A stretch of DNA of 17,583 nucleotides from an uncultured Clostridia bacterium (GTDB taxonomy: Bacteria; Bacillota; Clostridia; Christensenellales; CAG-314): the NCBI GenBank assembly GCA_934281515.1, contig CAKQXG010000027.1:1-17583 (forward strand), in the 5' to 3' direction. Positions 6,007-13,751 of this stretch are shown in pieces. The position numbers and the translations under genes are program-made. The notes under the pieces are model-generated. The model did no database searches, was not told where the DNA came from, and saw nothing but the letters and a program-made list of their open reading frames with translations. Positions within the stretch are counted from its first letter, which is position 1. Every line of letters begins with the position of its first letter.

Positions 6007-6741
6007 TTATTTTATTACTTTGCGCACTATCTTTACAAGTTGACGTTGGCAAGCGGAAAGAAGTTGCACGTACAGCGGTGGGACGGCTTGGGCAGCAACT
6101 AGCAACACAACAAAAAACTGCGCGTGCACCAGGTTGTCAAATACAGTTGGCGTTACAAGGTGTGCTACTAAAAGAGTCACTGCTATGCCAATTTCCAGCA
6201 GCAAGTAGTATATTGCCCAACGCACTGATCGCGGTAGGCGCGGTTTGCTTGCCCTTACAGTCGTTGTGGCGCTGTTTGCATCTTGCGTTTTGTTGTTTTG
6301 TTCGGCGGTTTGTTTTGTGCCGTCGTTTATCGTCGGTTTATCGCAGTTGACGTCGCCTGTGCTTGATTCCGTCGGCGGTTCTGTTTCAAACGGGTCGGTC
6401 GGTAGCGGTTCCGCCGTAACGCTGTTTTGTACGATGCGTGTGCTTTCTCCGTACACTTTTACAATTGCCGTCGGCATAAAAATTGCAATAATCGGTACGG
6501 TGTACAACACGTTGGCAAGTCCCGACAACACGCCGACAATCGCCGCCGCAAGGTATGTAAGCAGTGCGTAGACAATGTTTTTGGGGTTGATGACAAGCGG
6601 CATCGTCACTGCAAGCGACGCTACAACCGCCAGTATCAGTACAACCCACCTTATGCCGGGCAAGGCGCAACACGCCAGGCAAGCCGCCGCAACCGCTGCG
6701 GATATTCCGCATACGGCTATGGTTTTTGCTTTGTTGTTCAT
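6007..6741 (-). CDS. Multi-pass membrane protein, unknown function
   Basis: The 244-residue protein has about six transmembrane segments: four in the N-terminal part (about 7-27, 31-51, 55-75, 78-95) and two near the C-terminus (about 174-196 and 207-228). They are separated by a polar, Thr/Glu/Asn-rich loop of about 75 residues (97-172) that looks disordered. No catalytic motif is visible. I chose the ATG at 6741 because it follows the J-domain stop by a single base (TGA-G-ATG), the pattern of translational coupling; longer upstream starts would lie inside that gene. It is the last gene of a leftward three-gene operon, so it may be the membrane anchor or transport partner of the J-domain and DUF5685 proteins. 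I do not recognise the family. Confidence 0.8.
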   Translation of the reverse strand: MNNKAKTIAVCGISAAVAAACLACCALPGIRWVVLILAVVASLAVTMPLVINPKNIVYALLTYLAAAIVGVLSGLANVLYTVPIIAIFMPTAIVKVYGESTRIVQNSVTAEPLPTDPFETEPPTESSTGDVNCDKPTINDGTKQTAEQNNKTQDANSATTTVRASKPRLPRSVRWAIYYLLLEIGIAVTLLVAHLVTPTVFDNLVHAQFFVVLLVAAQAVPPLYVQLLSACQRQLVKIVRKVIK

Positions 6742-6742
6742 C

Positions 6743-7396
6743 TCAGCAACCCGGTCCTGCCATACAGCTTGCACAGTTGCAGCACGCATTGCACAGCAAG
6801 CAGTCGCCGCATGCGCTGCCTGTACATGTGCCGTTGCCTGCGCCGTAGTTGCCTAGTCCGTCGTCCGTTGGGCGCGACGACGTCCGCATCTGGTCGGGGC
6901 TGATAGTGTTGCTTGCCAAAATTTTGGTCAGTTTGTCAAGGCTCTGTTTGTAGCGTTGATTGTCAGGCTCCATCTGGCAAGCCATTTCCAACTGCTTCTT
7001 GGACTCCAAAAACCAATTCCGTTTGTAAAAAAGTATGGATTGCAGGTAGTGCCACTCGGCGTTGCGGTTTACGCGGTTGTCCAACTTTGTCTGCGCTTCG
7101 TCGAGTTTGTTGTCGGCAATAAGCTGCTGTATTTCGGTGTAGTCGTTTGACTCTGCGGTGCTGTCGCTCGTCGTTCCCTGCGAGTATGTCGATGTGCTGC
7201 GTTCGTTTATCGCTTCCAGCACGTCGCGATAAGCAACTTCCAATTCCTGCAATTTTTCGGCGGCGCGTTCGCCCTCTTCACCGGGCAAAAAGCGGTCTTT
7301 CAGGTATTGTTGGCGCAGTGTGTTGTAGCGCTCGGCTGCCTCTTCCTTGGTGGCGGAAGACGTAAGTCCTAGTATTTCGTATGCGTTGTAATTCAT
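6743..7396 (-). CDS. Degenerate J-domain protein with TPR-like middle and Cys-rich tail
   Basis: The 217-residue protein starts NYNAYEILGLTSSATKEE, the standard opening of a DnaJ J-domain, and continues as a J-like helix pair to about residue 62. The HPD tripeptide needed to stimulate Hsp70 is absent: KDRF (33-36) stands at that place. Residues 85-155 look like one or two TPR-type helical repeats (EAQTKLD, WHYLQSILFY, KKQLEMACQMEPDN). The last 27 residues hold nine cysteines (191, 196, 199, 202, 205, 206, 208, 211, 217), suggesting metal binding or lipid/thiol modification. The ATG at 7396 follows GGAG by 9 nt and lies 22 nt after the DUF5685 stop. Clostridia often pair such J-domain proteins with DUF5685. 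The role is unknown; a scaffold or recruiting role is more likely than classical co-chaperone action. Confidence 0.85.
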   Translation of the reverse strand: MNYNAYEILGLTSSATKEEAAERYNTLRQQYLKDRFLPGEEGERAAEKLQELEVAYRDVLEAINERSTSTYSQGTTSDSTAESNDYTEIQQLIADNKLDEAQTKLDNRVNRNAEWHYLQSILFYKRNWFLESKKQLEMACQMEPDNQRYKQSLDKLTKILASNTISPDQMRTSSRPTDDGLGNYGAGNGTCTGSACGDCLLCNACCNCASCMAGPGC

Positions 7397-7418
7397 AATG
7401 TCGCTCCGTTTTGATTTG

Positions 7419-8288
7419 TCACGCCTTGTCGGCGATTTTATGTTTTGCCAGGTTGTCCAGCAATCGGGCTGTTTTGTTGCGTATGCTGTGGTAAAAAATG
7501 TTGTCCAGTACGCACCTGTACTTGACAGGGTTAAGGTCGTTGTAGCACTGCGCCACACGGTTGAGCGTGGTGTACATAACAAACTTTATTTCGTCGACGT
7601 GCTCGGCAACGTCTTGTACCGTCGCGGCGTTGTAGCAATTGACAAAAGGATTAAAGTTGCCCTTTGCAATGTCCTTTGCCACGTCGTCCAGCGCGTCGGC
7701 AAGGTAGATCCATTTGCCCAGATTGTAGCACAGAGTGGTTATGTACTCGTTGGCGCGTTCGCCCAGGGTCAGTGTACAGAAATGCTCACTTAACACCGCA
7801 AAGTGGTGCGCGGTACGGTCGATACTTGTACAGTTGTGTTGTTCGTCTGTGCGTAGCGCGGCATAATCGGCGGCAATTTCGTCGTCAAGTTTTTGCCACA
7901 ACTTGCGTGCTTTGCGGTAGGACGGGTTGATTGCCGACAGCGCAACGCGCTTTTTTGCTTTGCCGCCGTCCACGACGTCATCGTACAGGTTCCAACGGGT
8001 CAGTATAACATTGGCAACGGCAAGTTTGTCGGTAATTTCGTCGGTGACAAGTAGCGAACGTTTTTTAAACGGGTGCGCAATGCACCGCGCCGAAAAAATG
8101 TCTACGTCCAACTCCAACACACTGTGGAACAGCACATTGAATGTGTTGATGTCGTTGTTGACGAACATGCGGCTGACGTTGCCCGTTTGTCGCTTGGCGG
8201 ACAGACACAAACCGCACATAAATGTTTGCCACAGACCTTGTTGCCCGTCGTCGAGCAAATCTTTTTGTATATCCAGGTATCCGAACAT
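7419..8288 (-). CDS. DUF5685 family protein
   Basis: The 289-residue protein has the DUF5685 hallmarks: it opens MFGYLDIQKD, has FMCGLC (23-28) and CIAHPFKKR (69-77), and carries YNLGKWIYLADALDD (188-202) followed by KDIAKGNFNPF (205-215). It is soluble and largely helical, with two Asp-rich stretches, DDVVD (103-107) and DALDD (198-202). The order is reminiscent of the paired Asp motifs of isoprenoid-synthase folds, but I cannot show homology. Cys25, Cys28 and Cys69 could bind a metal. The start was set at the MFGY methionine, the usual family start, although its Shine-Dalgarno is weak (TTGGAC); upstream in-frame codons are not conserved-looking. It is the first gene of the leftward operon with the J-domain and membrane genes, under the promoter at 8397-8425. 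The biochemical function of the family is not known to me. Confidence 0.88.
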   Translation of the reverse strand: MFGYLDIQKDLLDDGQQGLWQTFMCGLCLSAKRQTGNVSRMFVNNDINTFNVLFHSVLELDVDIFSARCIAHPFKKRSLLVTDEITDKLAVANVILTRWNLYDDVVDGGKAKKRVALSAINPSYRKARKLWQKLDDEIAADYAALRTDEQHNCTSIDRTAHHFAVLSEHFCTLTLGERANEYITTLCYNLGKWIYLADALDDVAKDIAKGNFNPFVNCYNAATVQDVAEHVDEIKFVMYTTLNRVAQCYNDLNPVKYRCVLDNIFYHSIRNKTARLLDNLAKHKIADKA

Positions 8289-8396
8289 ATTTGTCCAATT
8301 GTCGGGCGTTGCCGACGTGTCGCAAACGGCGGACGGGCGTTTGTCAAGCGCCGTGTTGTCGTCGATTGCGAGCGCTGAGTAAATTTTTACAAATAT

Positions 8397-8425
8397 ATTA
8401 TATATTACCCTAACATCTTTGGCAA
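8397..8425 (-). promoter_or_regulatory. Promoter of the DUF5685/J-domain/membrane operon
   Basis: Read leftward, TTGCCA (8425-8420), a 17-bp spacer and a perfect TATAAT (8402-8397). The predicted RNA start is near 8390, giving a leader of about 100 nt. The leader contains a small hairpin, GTCGG/CCGAC (8301-8316), just before the start codon. Confidence 0.8.
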
Positions 8426-8434
8426 GTGTTTTGT

Positions 8435-8450
8435 AAACAATACATTGTTT
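8435..8450. repeat. Inverted repeat between divergent promoters
   Basis: AAACAAT-AC-ATTGTTT is a perfect 7-bp inverted repeat, 10 bp upstream of the leftward -35 and 27 bp upstream of the rightward -35. It is flanked by the direct repeat TTTGTAA (8430-8436 and 8448-8454). It could be a shared regulator site, or simply AT-rich DNA. Confidence 0.4.
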
Positions 8451-8476
8451 GTAAAAAACATTGCTTTTTGCGCACC

Positions 8477-8505
8477 TTGACAACCGTCGGTATACGCTGT
8501 ATAAT
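8477..8505 (+). promoter_or_regulatory. Consensus promoter of the YhaO/YhaN-like pair
   Basis: TTGACA (8477-8482), a 17-bp spacer and TATAAT (8500-8505) match the sigma-A consensus at all twelve positions. The predicted RNA start is near 8512, leaving a leader of about 58 nt. Confidence 0.92.
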
Positions 8506-8537
8506 TATTGTATCGTAGCAAACTTAATTGTAGCTGT

Positions 8538-8557
8538 ATTGTCGGTTTGCCGACAAT
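8538..8557 (+). promoter_or_regulatory. Leader hairpin abutting the ribosome-binding site
   Basis: ATTGTCGG (8538-8545) and CCGACAAT (8550-8557) form a perfect 8-bp stem with a TTTG tetraloop. It ends one base before the Shine-Dalgarno GGGAG (8559-8563). It has no T-run, so it is not a terminator. It could tune translation or protect the short leader. Confidence 0.6.
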
Positions 8558-8569
8558 CGGGAGAAGCAA

Positions 8570-9607
8570 ATGAAATTTATACACACGGCAGATATACACC
8601 TGGACTCGCCTATGAACGGCGTTTCTGACGGCAAAATTCGTCGATACGAGCTATTGAAGGCACTTTCCAACATGGCGGAGTACGCCGACAACAACGGTAT
8701 CGAGGCTATTGTCGTGGCAGGCGACCTGTTTGACGACAAGTTTGTCGCCGACGCCACGATACGCAACGTTGCGGAAATTATCAACCGTAGCAGGGCGCGT
8801 TGGTTCGTGTTGCGGGGCAATCACGGAGATATTACGCCATATAACAAATTGCGCGAAATTTGTAATACGTGTTGCTTTTTTGGCGACCAATGGACTACTT
8901 TTCGTATGGGGAAAACGGTGTTTTGCGGCAAAGAATTGACCCCCGACGATCAACAGCCGTGGGGCGAATTGCCTATTGACAAGGACGACTTCAACGTGGT
9001 TGTGTTGCACGGCGACGTTGACAGTGCTGCATACGGACTTATCGACGGCAAAGCATTGGCGGCAAATCCCGTCAACTACGTGGCGTTGGGACACAGACAT
9101 GCGCTGCAACCGTTGACATTCGGGCGACATAAGGGTGCCTATTGCGGCACGCTTGAAGCGCGTGGATTTGACGAAACCGAGCCTACAGGATTTATTGTGG
9201 TAGATACGGTTAGTGGCGACATAGGGTTTGTCAATCAGGCGTTGCGACGTGTGGTTACCAGGCAGGTTGACTTGTCCCGTGCCGACAGCGACGTTGCGGC
9301 GGAACGTATCATTGCCGACGCCGTTGCCGACGAGTCTCCGCGTAACTACCTTAACCTTATTTTGTCTGGCGAAGTGCCTGCCGATTTGCATGTCACTCGC
9401 GTCGCAAACAATTTTCTGTCGGGCAAGTTTTTTGCTTTGCGCGTTAAGGATAATACCAAGGTGCATCGCGATCTTGCAGCCATAGCAGCCGAAGCGTCTT
9501 TGCGCGGCGAGTTCGTCAAATTGGCGATGCGGATTGACGACGAACGTGCACGCAACGAAATACTTGACATGGGACTTGCCGTGTTGGCAGGGGAGGACTT
9601 GCAATGA
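8570..9607 (+). CDS. YhaO/SbcD-like DNA-repair metallophosphoesterase
   Basis: The 345-residue protein is a calcineurin-like phosphoesterase of the Mre11/SbcD/YhaO type, which trims DNA ends with a dinuclear metal centre. The metal-ligand set is complete: Asp8 and His10 (HTADIHLDSP), Asp52 (AGDLFDD), Asn84 and His85 (RGNHGD), His147 (LHGD), and His175/His177 (GHRH). The C-terminal part (about 230-345) is the accessory region that contacts the ATPase partner in this family. The length is closer to short YhaO-like members than to E. coli SbcD. The ATG follows GGGAG by 6 nt. The stop overlaps the next start (ATGA, 9604-9607), so the two subunits are translationally coupled and should form one complex. 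Confidence 0.9.
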   Translation: MKFIHTADIHLDSPMNGVSDGKIRRYELLKALSNMAEYADNNGIEAIVVAGDLFDDKFVADATIRNVAEIINRSRARWFVLRGNHGDITPYNKLREICNTCCFFGDQWTTFRMGKTVFCGKELTPDDQQPWGELPIDKDDFNVVVLHGDVDSAAYGLIDGKALAANPVNYVALGHRHALQPLTFGRHKGAYCGTLEARGFDETEPTGFIVVDTVSGDIGFVNQALRRVVTRQVDLSRADSDVAAERIIADAVADESPRNYLNLILSGEVPADLHVTRVANNFLSGKFFALRVKDNTKVHRDLAAIAAEASLRGEFVKLAMRIDDERARNEILDMGLAVLAGEDLQ

Positions 9608-11514
9608 AGATCGTCGACATTTCCGTGCAATCGTTCGGCAAATTACACAACGTCAATCTGACTTTCGACGGTGGAATAAACGTTTTGCAAAACTCAAATG
9701 CCTTTGGTAAAACGACCCTTGCAAACTTTGTCCGCGCCATGCTGTACGGACTGAATTACAGCTACACCAAGATCAACGAGGAACGTTTTAACGACGTCGC
9801 GCGGTTTGCTCCGTGGGGCGGTAGCGGCAAGTTTGGCGGCAGTATGATGGTGGAACATAACGGCGAGCAATACCGTATAGAACGCTTTTTCGGCTCGACG
9901 GCGCGCGCCGAAGTGCTCGCCGTCACCAACGTAGTTAGCGGCAAAACATTGCAACTCGACATGCAGCCCGGTGAGTATTTCCTTGGTTTGACGGTAGACA
10001 GTTACGACCGCTCGACATACTTTCCGCAGGAGGCGGTGGAGTTGCGTGGCAACGAGAATCTGGAGTCGCGCCTGGCTAACCTTGTGGACAGCGCGGACTA
10101 CGACAAGGTGCAATCGAAACTGCTTGCCTATCGTCGTGCAAAAGTCGCCGGAAGGGGAGCGGGCGGTACGATAAACCAACTGGACAACGAGTTGTTTGCC
10201 TTGCGCAAACAACTAGACGATGCCGTCGCGGCAGAGGTGCAACAACAACGCAATGCGCAACAGATGCAGCAGTGCAACGTACAACTAAAACAGTTAAACG
10301 AAGCAAAGGGTCGCATTAAAGCGCAATTAGACGAAGTTAATCGTCGGATAGCCGAAAATCGTCCGTCGGACGAACAACAACAAATCGAGACGCGTTTGCG
10401 TGATTGCAGACTGAAACTGGCGGCATATCCGCAGAGTGCGGACAATGACAAAACTACTCTCGACAGCCTTGCCGAAAGGGTTGACGAGCTTGCTGCGGAG
10501 GTCAACAAGCCTGTTGCGCCGACCCAAGCAAAACGCCCGTTGTGGCTGTATGTGCTGGCCGTGGCGGCTGTGGTGGCAGGCGTAGCGTTAGCCGTTGCCG
10601 TCAATGTGCCTGTGGGAATTGTCGTTGGTCTGGCAGGCATAGCGCTTGCGGTCATCGGTGTGGTGACGGGCAACAAGGCGGTTGCAAAATCCCGCAACGT
10701 CGCGGCAGAAGCGCAAAGTCGACAAGCGGAGTCCTGCAATCGGGCGACAGCCGAGTATATGCGCCTTGCCGCAAACTACGTCGATGTGTCGAGCGGCAAT
10801 TTTGCCGAGATTCGTAGCAAGGTGTGGCAGTGTTTTGCCGACCGTAACAAACTGATGCAGACGTTGCAGGCTTTACAGTCCGAAGTCGGACGTTTCTCCG
10901 CAACTGCCAATCTTGCCCCGTTGCAGGAGCAAGCCGCACGATTAAACGACGAATTGCGTGCGACGGAGGACGCCGCTCAAGAACTGTCTCGTAAACTGGG
11001 CAGCTTGGAAACGTTGTCGCAAAACGCCGTCGTCGACAAAGCAAGCGTTGAGGACAAAATTCTTGCCGCAGAAGCTCTGCGCATCGCCGAACAGCACAAG
11101 TACGACATCGCCGGGCAGGTGTCCGAACTACTTGTGCAAGCCAAGGAAAACCTGTCTTGCAGCTACTTGCCAAAGCTGCGTGCGCGAGTGTCGCAACTGG
11201 TGGCCTACGTAACAGGCGGTGTTTACGAAGTCGACCTTGATCGTAACTTTGTCGTACGCCTGCGCGAAAACGGGCAAACCAGGCAGTTAGGCGGTTTCTC
11301 GCGCGGTCTGCGCGAAATAGTGCTGCTATGCTTCCGCGTGGCGTTATCCGAGCTGTTGTATGACGGAGCGGTGCCTCTGATGATTGTCGACGACGCTTTT
11401 GTCAATTACGACGAAGCCAACTTTGTCCGCGCAACCGCACTGTTGCGCAGTCTGGCCGACAACGGCACTCAAGTGCTATACTTTACATGTCATAGTAGAT
11501 TGGGAAATTTGTAG
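9604..11514 (+). CDS. YhaN/SbcC-like AAA ATPase with a membrane hairpin
   Basis: The 636-residue protein has the split ATPase architecture of SbcC/Rad50/YhaN: N-terminal Walker A (30-38), a long Gln/Glu-rich coiled coil (about 190-300), a second helical stretch (about 360-510), then signature FSRGLRE (565-571), Walker B LMIVDDAF (592-599), D-loop NYDE (601-604) and a switch-like FTCH. Two adjacent hydrophobic segments (about 312-333 and 335-355) interrupt the coiled coil, as in YhaN, and could anchor the complex in the membrane. The Walker A is atypical: NSNAFGKTT has Asn30 where the first Gly of GxxxxGK[ST] is expected, though GKT is intact. The coiled coil is shorter than in E. coli SbcC and lacks an obvious zinc-hook CxxC. 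Its partner is the phosphoesterase immediately upstream. Confidence 0.88.
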   Translation: MKIVDISVQSFGKLHNVNLTFDGGINVLQNSNAFGKTTLANFVRAMLYGLNYSYTKINEERFNDVARFAPWGGSGKFGGSMMVEHNGEQYRIERFFGSTARAEVLAVTNVVSGKTLQLDMQPGEYFLGLTVDSYDRSTYFPQEAVELRGNENLESRLANLVDSADYDKVQSKLLAYRRAKVAGRGAGGTINQLDNELFALRKQLDDAVAAEVQQQRNAQQMQQCNVQLKQLNEAKGRIKAQLDEVNRRIAENRPSDEQQQIETRLRDCRLKLAAYPQSADNDKTTLDSLAERVDELAAEVNKPVAPTQAKRPLWLYVLAVAAVVAGVALAVAVNVPVGIVVGLAGIALAVIGVVTGNKAVAKSRNVAAEAQSRQAESCNRATAEYMRLAANYVDVSSGNFAEIRSKVWQCFADRNKLMQTLQALQSEVGRFSATANLAPLQEQAARLNDELRATEDAAQELSRKLGSLETLSQNAVVDKASVEDKILAAEALRIAEQHKYDIAGQVSELLVQAKENLSCSYLPKLRARVSQLVAYVTGGVYEVDLDRNFVVRLRENGQTRQLGGFSRGLREIVLLCFRVALSELLYDGAVPLMIVDDAFVNYDEANFVRATALLRSLADNGTQVLYFTCHSRLGNL

Positions 11515-11523
11515 AATTTTTGC

Positions 11524-11561
11524 GGGGAAGGAAAGCTTTTTGAAAAAGTTGTCCTTTCCCC
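11524..11561 (+). terminator. Hairpin after the YhaN-like gene
   Basis: GGGGAAGGA (from 11524) pairs with TCCTTTCCCC (ending 11561) with one bulge. The loop contains a second small stem CTTTT/AAAAG. It lies 10 nt after the stop of the ATPase gene. The following DNA is only moderately T-rich, so termination strength is uncertain. Confidence 0.6.
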
Positions 11562-11834
11562 ACATCCATATCTTTTCAAAAACTTTGGTTAGAAACGCAC
11601 AGTCGAATAATGGCAAAGTAAAGATTTATGATAAATGAAAAACTATCAATACAGAGCCTTCTGTTTTAAAGCGATAGCGGCGGTGCATGTGGAGCCAATG
11701 ACGTGGCACATCTAATAATGATATTATGTAATATATTTTATTTTTGTAAATTATAGTATTCGTCGTAAAATTTCGTCGGATGCGTGCTTAAAAGTATTTT
11801 TGTAAAATTTTTTTATTTTTGTTTGCTATTTTGT
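11562..11834. other. Gene-free AT-rich region upstream of the S10 promoter
   Basis: I see no gene or RNA in this stretch. Its right half is very AT-rich with repeated T-runs up to the -35 at 11835, which could act as an UP element for RNA polymerase. Confidence 0.5.
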
Positions 11835-11863
11835 TTGACATAGGTTGCAGAGTGTGGTATATT
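11835..11863 (+). promoter_or_regulatory. Promoter of the S10 ribosomal-protein operon
   Basis: TTGACA (11835-11840), a 17-bp spacer and TATATT (11858-11863), preceded by a T-rich stretch. The predicted start near 11870 gives a leader of roughly 255 nt before rpsJ. Confidence 0.82.
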
Positions 11864-11869
11864 TGATAA

Positions 11870-12120
11870 GCTGCGTAATAAGGGCTGAAGCGTAAGGTTA
11901 CTGAGAAAACAGAAAACTTACTGCCGACCTAGCAACGCCGAGAGCGTTGTGACCGAACATACTTTTAGCGTTTTTCGCGCAAGGTGACGAAGAGTCAAAC
12001 CGGTACGAAAAACTACACGGGCAAATGAAAATTTGCTTTATTAAAAGTCGCGGCATGAAACACACGGCAGTGTTGTAGTCATCAAAGCGTTCGGGCAATA
12101 AAACACACTAAAAAGGAGTA
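11870..12120 (+). promoter_or_regulatory. S10 operon leader with hairpins
   Basis: The leader holds at least three hairpins: GTAAGGTT/AACTTAC (11892-11899/11915-11921, one bulge), CAACGC/GCGTTG with a 5-nt loop (11933-11949), and GCAAAT/ATTTGC with a GAAA loop followed by TTTATT (12021-12036). Long S10 leaders are autoregulatory in some bacteria (L4 in E. coli), and the last hairpin could be a weak attenuator. No match to a known leader motif can be claimed from inspection. Confidence 0.5.
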
Positions 12121-12127
12121 ACACACA

Positions 12128-12436
12128 ATGGCAAGTCAAAAAATCAGAATCAAACTCAAGTCCTACGACCACAATCTTGTCGACCTTGCATGCCAGAAGA
12201 TAGTCGAAACGGCTGTCAAGATGGGTAGCAAAGTGTCCGGTCCCATCCCCCTTCCCACAGAGAAGGAAATCGTGACCGTGTTGCGCGCAACGCATAAATA
12301 TAAGGACGCGCGCGAGCAATTCGAACTTCGCACATACAAACGTCTGATCGACATCTACAGCCCCAACGCAAAGACGGTTGACAGCCTGACCAAGTTGGAC
12401 CTGCCCGCAGGTATCGATGTCAAGATCAAACTTTAA
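12128..12436 (+). CDS. rpsJ: 30S ribosomal protein S10
   Basis: At 102 residues this is full-length S10, with the conserved opening QKIRIKLKSYDH and the ATHKYKDAREQFELRTYKR block (54-72), of which RATHK and EQFE(L/M)RT(Y/H)KR are nearly invariant. S10 sits in the head of the small subunit and doubles as the NusE transcription-antitermination partner of NusB. It is the first gene of the operon, with AAAGGAG about 9 nt before its ATG. A 32-nt gap separates it from rplC. Confidence 0.98.
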   Translation: MASQKIRIKLKSYDHNLVDLACQKIVETAVKMGSKVSGPIPLPTEKEIVTVLRATHKYKDAREQFELRTYKRLIDIYSPNAKTVDSLTKLDLPAGIDVKIKL

Positions 12437-12468
12437 TTTTGAAATATTTTCGGAGGTGAACTTTATCT

Positions 12469-13107
12469 ATGAATAAAGCAATCATTGGTAAGAAATTGGG
12501 GATGACGCAGGTTTTCCTCGCAGACGGAACGATGGTTCCGGTCACGGTTATCCAGGCAGGTCCCTGCACGGTTACGCAAAAGAAAACGGTTGAACGCGAC
12601 GGTTACGCCGCATACCAACTCGGTTTCGAGTCCGTTGCAGACAAAAAGTTGACCAAGCCCGAGCTGGGACACCTTAAAAAGAGCGGTTGCAACGCAGTTG
12701 TCAAACACCTGCACGAGTTCAAACTCGACAACGCCGATCTCGAAGTCGGCAGCGTGGTGGAATGCGACACGTTTGCCGCAGGCGATCTGGTAGACGTTAC
12801 CGGTATCACCAAGGGTCACGGTTTCTGCGGCGTCATCAAACGTTGGAATCAACACAGACTTAAGGAAACCCACGGTGTGGGCCCCGTCCACAGAGAGGTC
12901 GGTTCCATGGGTCCCATCAGTAGTCCTTCGCGCGTAATGCCCGGTAAAAATCTTCCCGGTCACTACGGTGTGGAACAAGTTACGGTGCTCAATCTTTCGG
13001 TTGTAAAAGTCGACAAAGAAAAGAGCGTTATCCTGGTTAAGGGTGCCGTTCCCGGAGCTAAAAACAGCATTGTGTATCTGCGCAACGCCGTCAAGGCCTC
13101 TAAGTAA
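12469..13107 (+). CDS. rplC: 50S ribosomal protein L3
   Basis: The 212-residue protein opens NKAIIGKKLGMTQVF and keeps the central loop (GHGF, VIKRW, GSMGP, PSRV, LPGHYG) that reaches toward the peptidyl-transferase centre and helps nucleate large-subunit assembly. In the GHGFCG segment a Cys stands where many bacteria have Gln (GHGFQG/GKGFQG), the Gln that is methylated in E. coli L3. The gene starts 10 nt after CGGAGGTG. Length and C-terminus (VPGAKNS motif) are normal. Confidence 0.97.
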   Translation: MNKAIIGKKLGMTQVFLADGTMVPVTVIQAGPCTVTQKKTVERDGYAAYQLGFESVADKKLTKPELGHLKKSGCNAVVKHLHEFKLDNADLEVGSVVECDTFAAGDLVDVTGITKGHGFCGVIKRWNQHRLKETHGVGPVHREVGSMGPISSPSRVMPGKNLPGHYGVEQVTVLNLSVVKVDKEKSVILVKGAVPGAKNSIVYLRNAVKASK

Positions 13108-13127
13108 GGTGAAAAGGAGTAACTACA

Positions 13128-13751
13128 ATGGAAGTAAAAGTATTGAATAAATCCGGCGCCGAAGTCGGCACGCTGGAACTCGCTGAATCGGTATTCGGTT
13201 GCGAGTACAACGAAGCTCTGATTCATCAAGCCGTTGTTACGTACCTTGCCAACCAACGTCAAGGCACCAAATCTGCGCTTACCCGCACAGAGGTTCGCGG
13301 CGGCGGCATCAAGCCGTGGAAACAAAAGGGCACCGGCCGCGCTCGTCAAGGCAGCATCCGCGCACCGCAATGGATCAAGGGCGGTGTCGTATTTGCACCC
13401 AAGCCGCGCGATTTCCGCAAAAAGCTCAACAAAAAGATGAAGGCGCAAGCTTTCCGCAGCGCAATCAGTTACAAGGTTGCCAACAACGAACTGCTTGTTG
13501 TCGACGAAATGACGCTGGACGCAGCCAAGACCAAGCTTATGGCGGCTGTGCTCAAAAATCTCAACTGCAACCAAAAGACACTGCTCATCGTGTCCGGTCA
13601 AGCTACCGACGTGGTGAGAGCCGGTGCCAACATCCCCGAACTGACCGTCGTGGACGCCGCGCTTGCTAATGTGTACCAGATCGTTGCCAACGTCAATGTC
13701 ATCGCAACCAAGGACGCCATCAAGCAAATTGAGGAGGCATACACACTATGA
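13128..13751 (+). CDS. rplD: 50S ribosomal protein L4
   Basis: The 207-residue protein has the diagnostic loop R-GGGIKPWKQKGTGRARQGS (about 56-75), whose extension lines the peptide exit tunnel and is a known site of macrolide-resistance changes in other bacteria. No unusual change is evident there. In several bacteria L4 represses its own S10 operon by binding the leader. The start follows AAAGGAG. Its TGA overlaps the rplW ATG by 4 nt, so the two are coupled. Confidence 0.97.
   Translation: MEVKVLNKSGAEVGTLELAESVFGCEYNEALIHQAVVTYLANQRQGTKSALTRTEVRGGGIKPWKQKGTGRARQGSIRAPQWIKGGVVFAPKPRDFRKKLNKKMKAQAFRSAISYKVANNELLVVDEMTLDAAKTKLMAAVLKNLNCNQKTLLIVSGQATDVVRAGANIPELTVVDAALANVYQIVANVNVIATKDAIKQIEEAYTL

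Noticed and set aside
8651..9604. A 317-codon open frame antisense to the YhaO-like gene.
   Set aside because: The sense strand carries all phosphoesterase motifs; the antisense product is Arg/His/Val-rich without domains.
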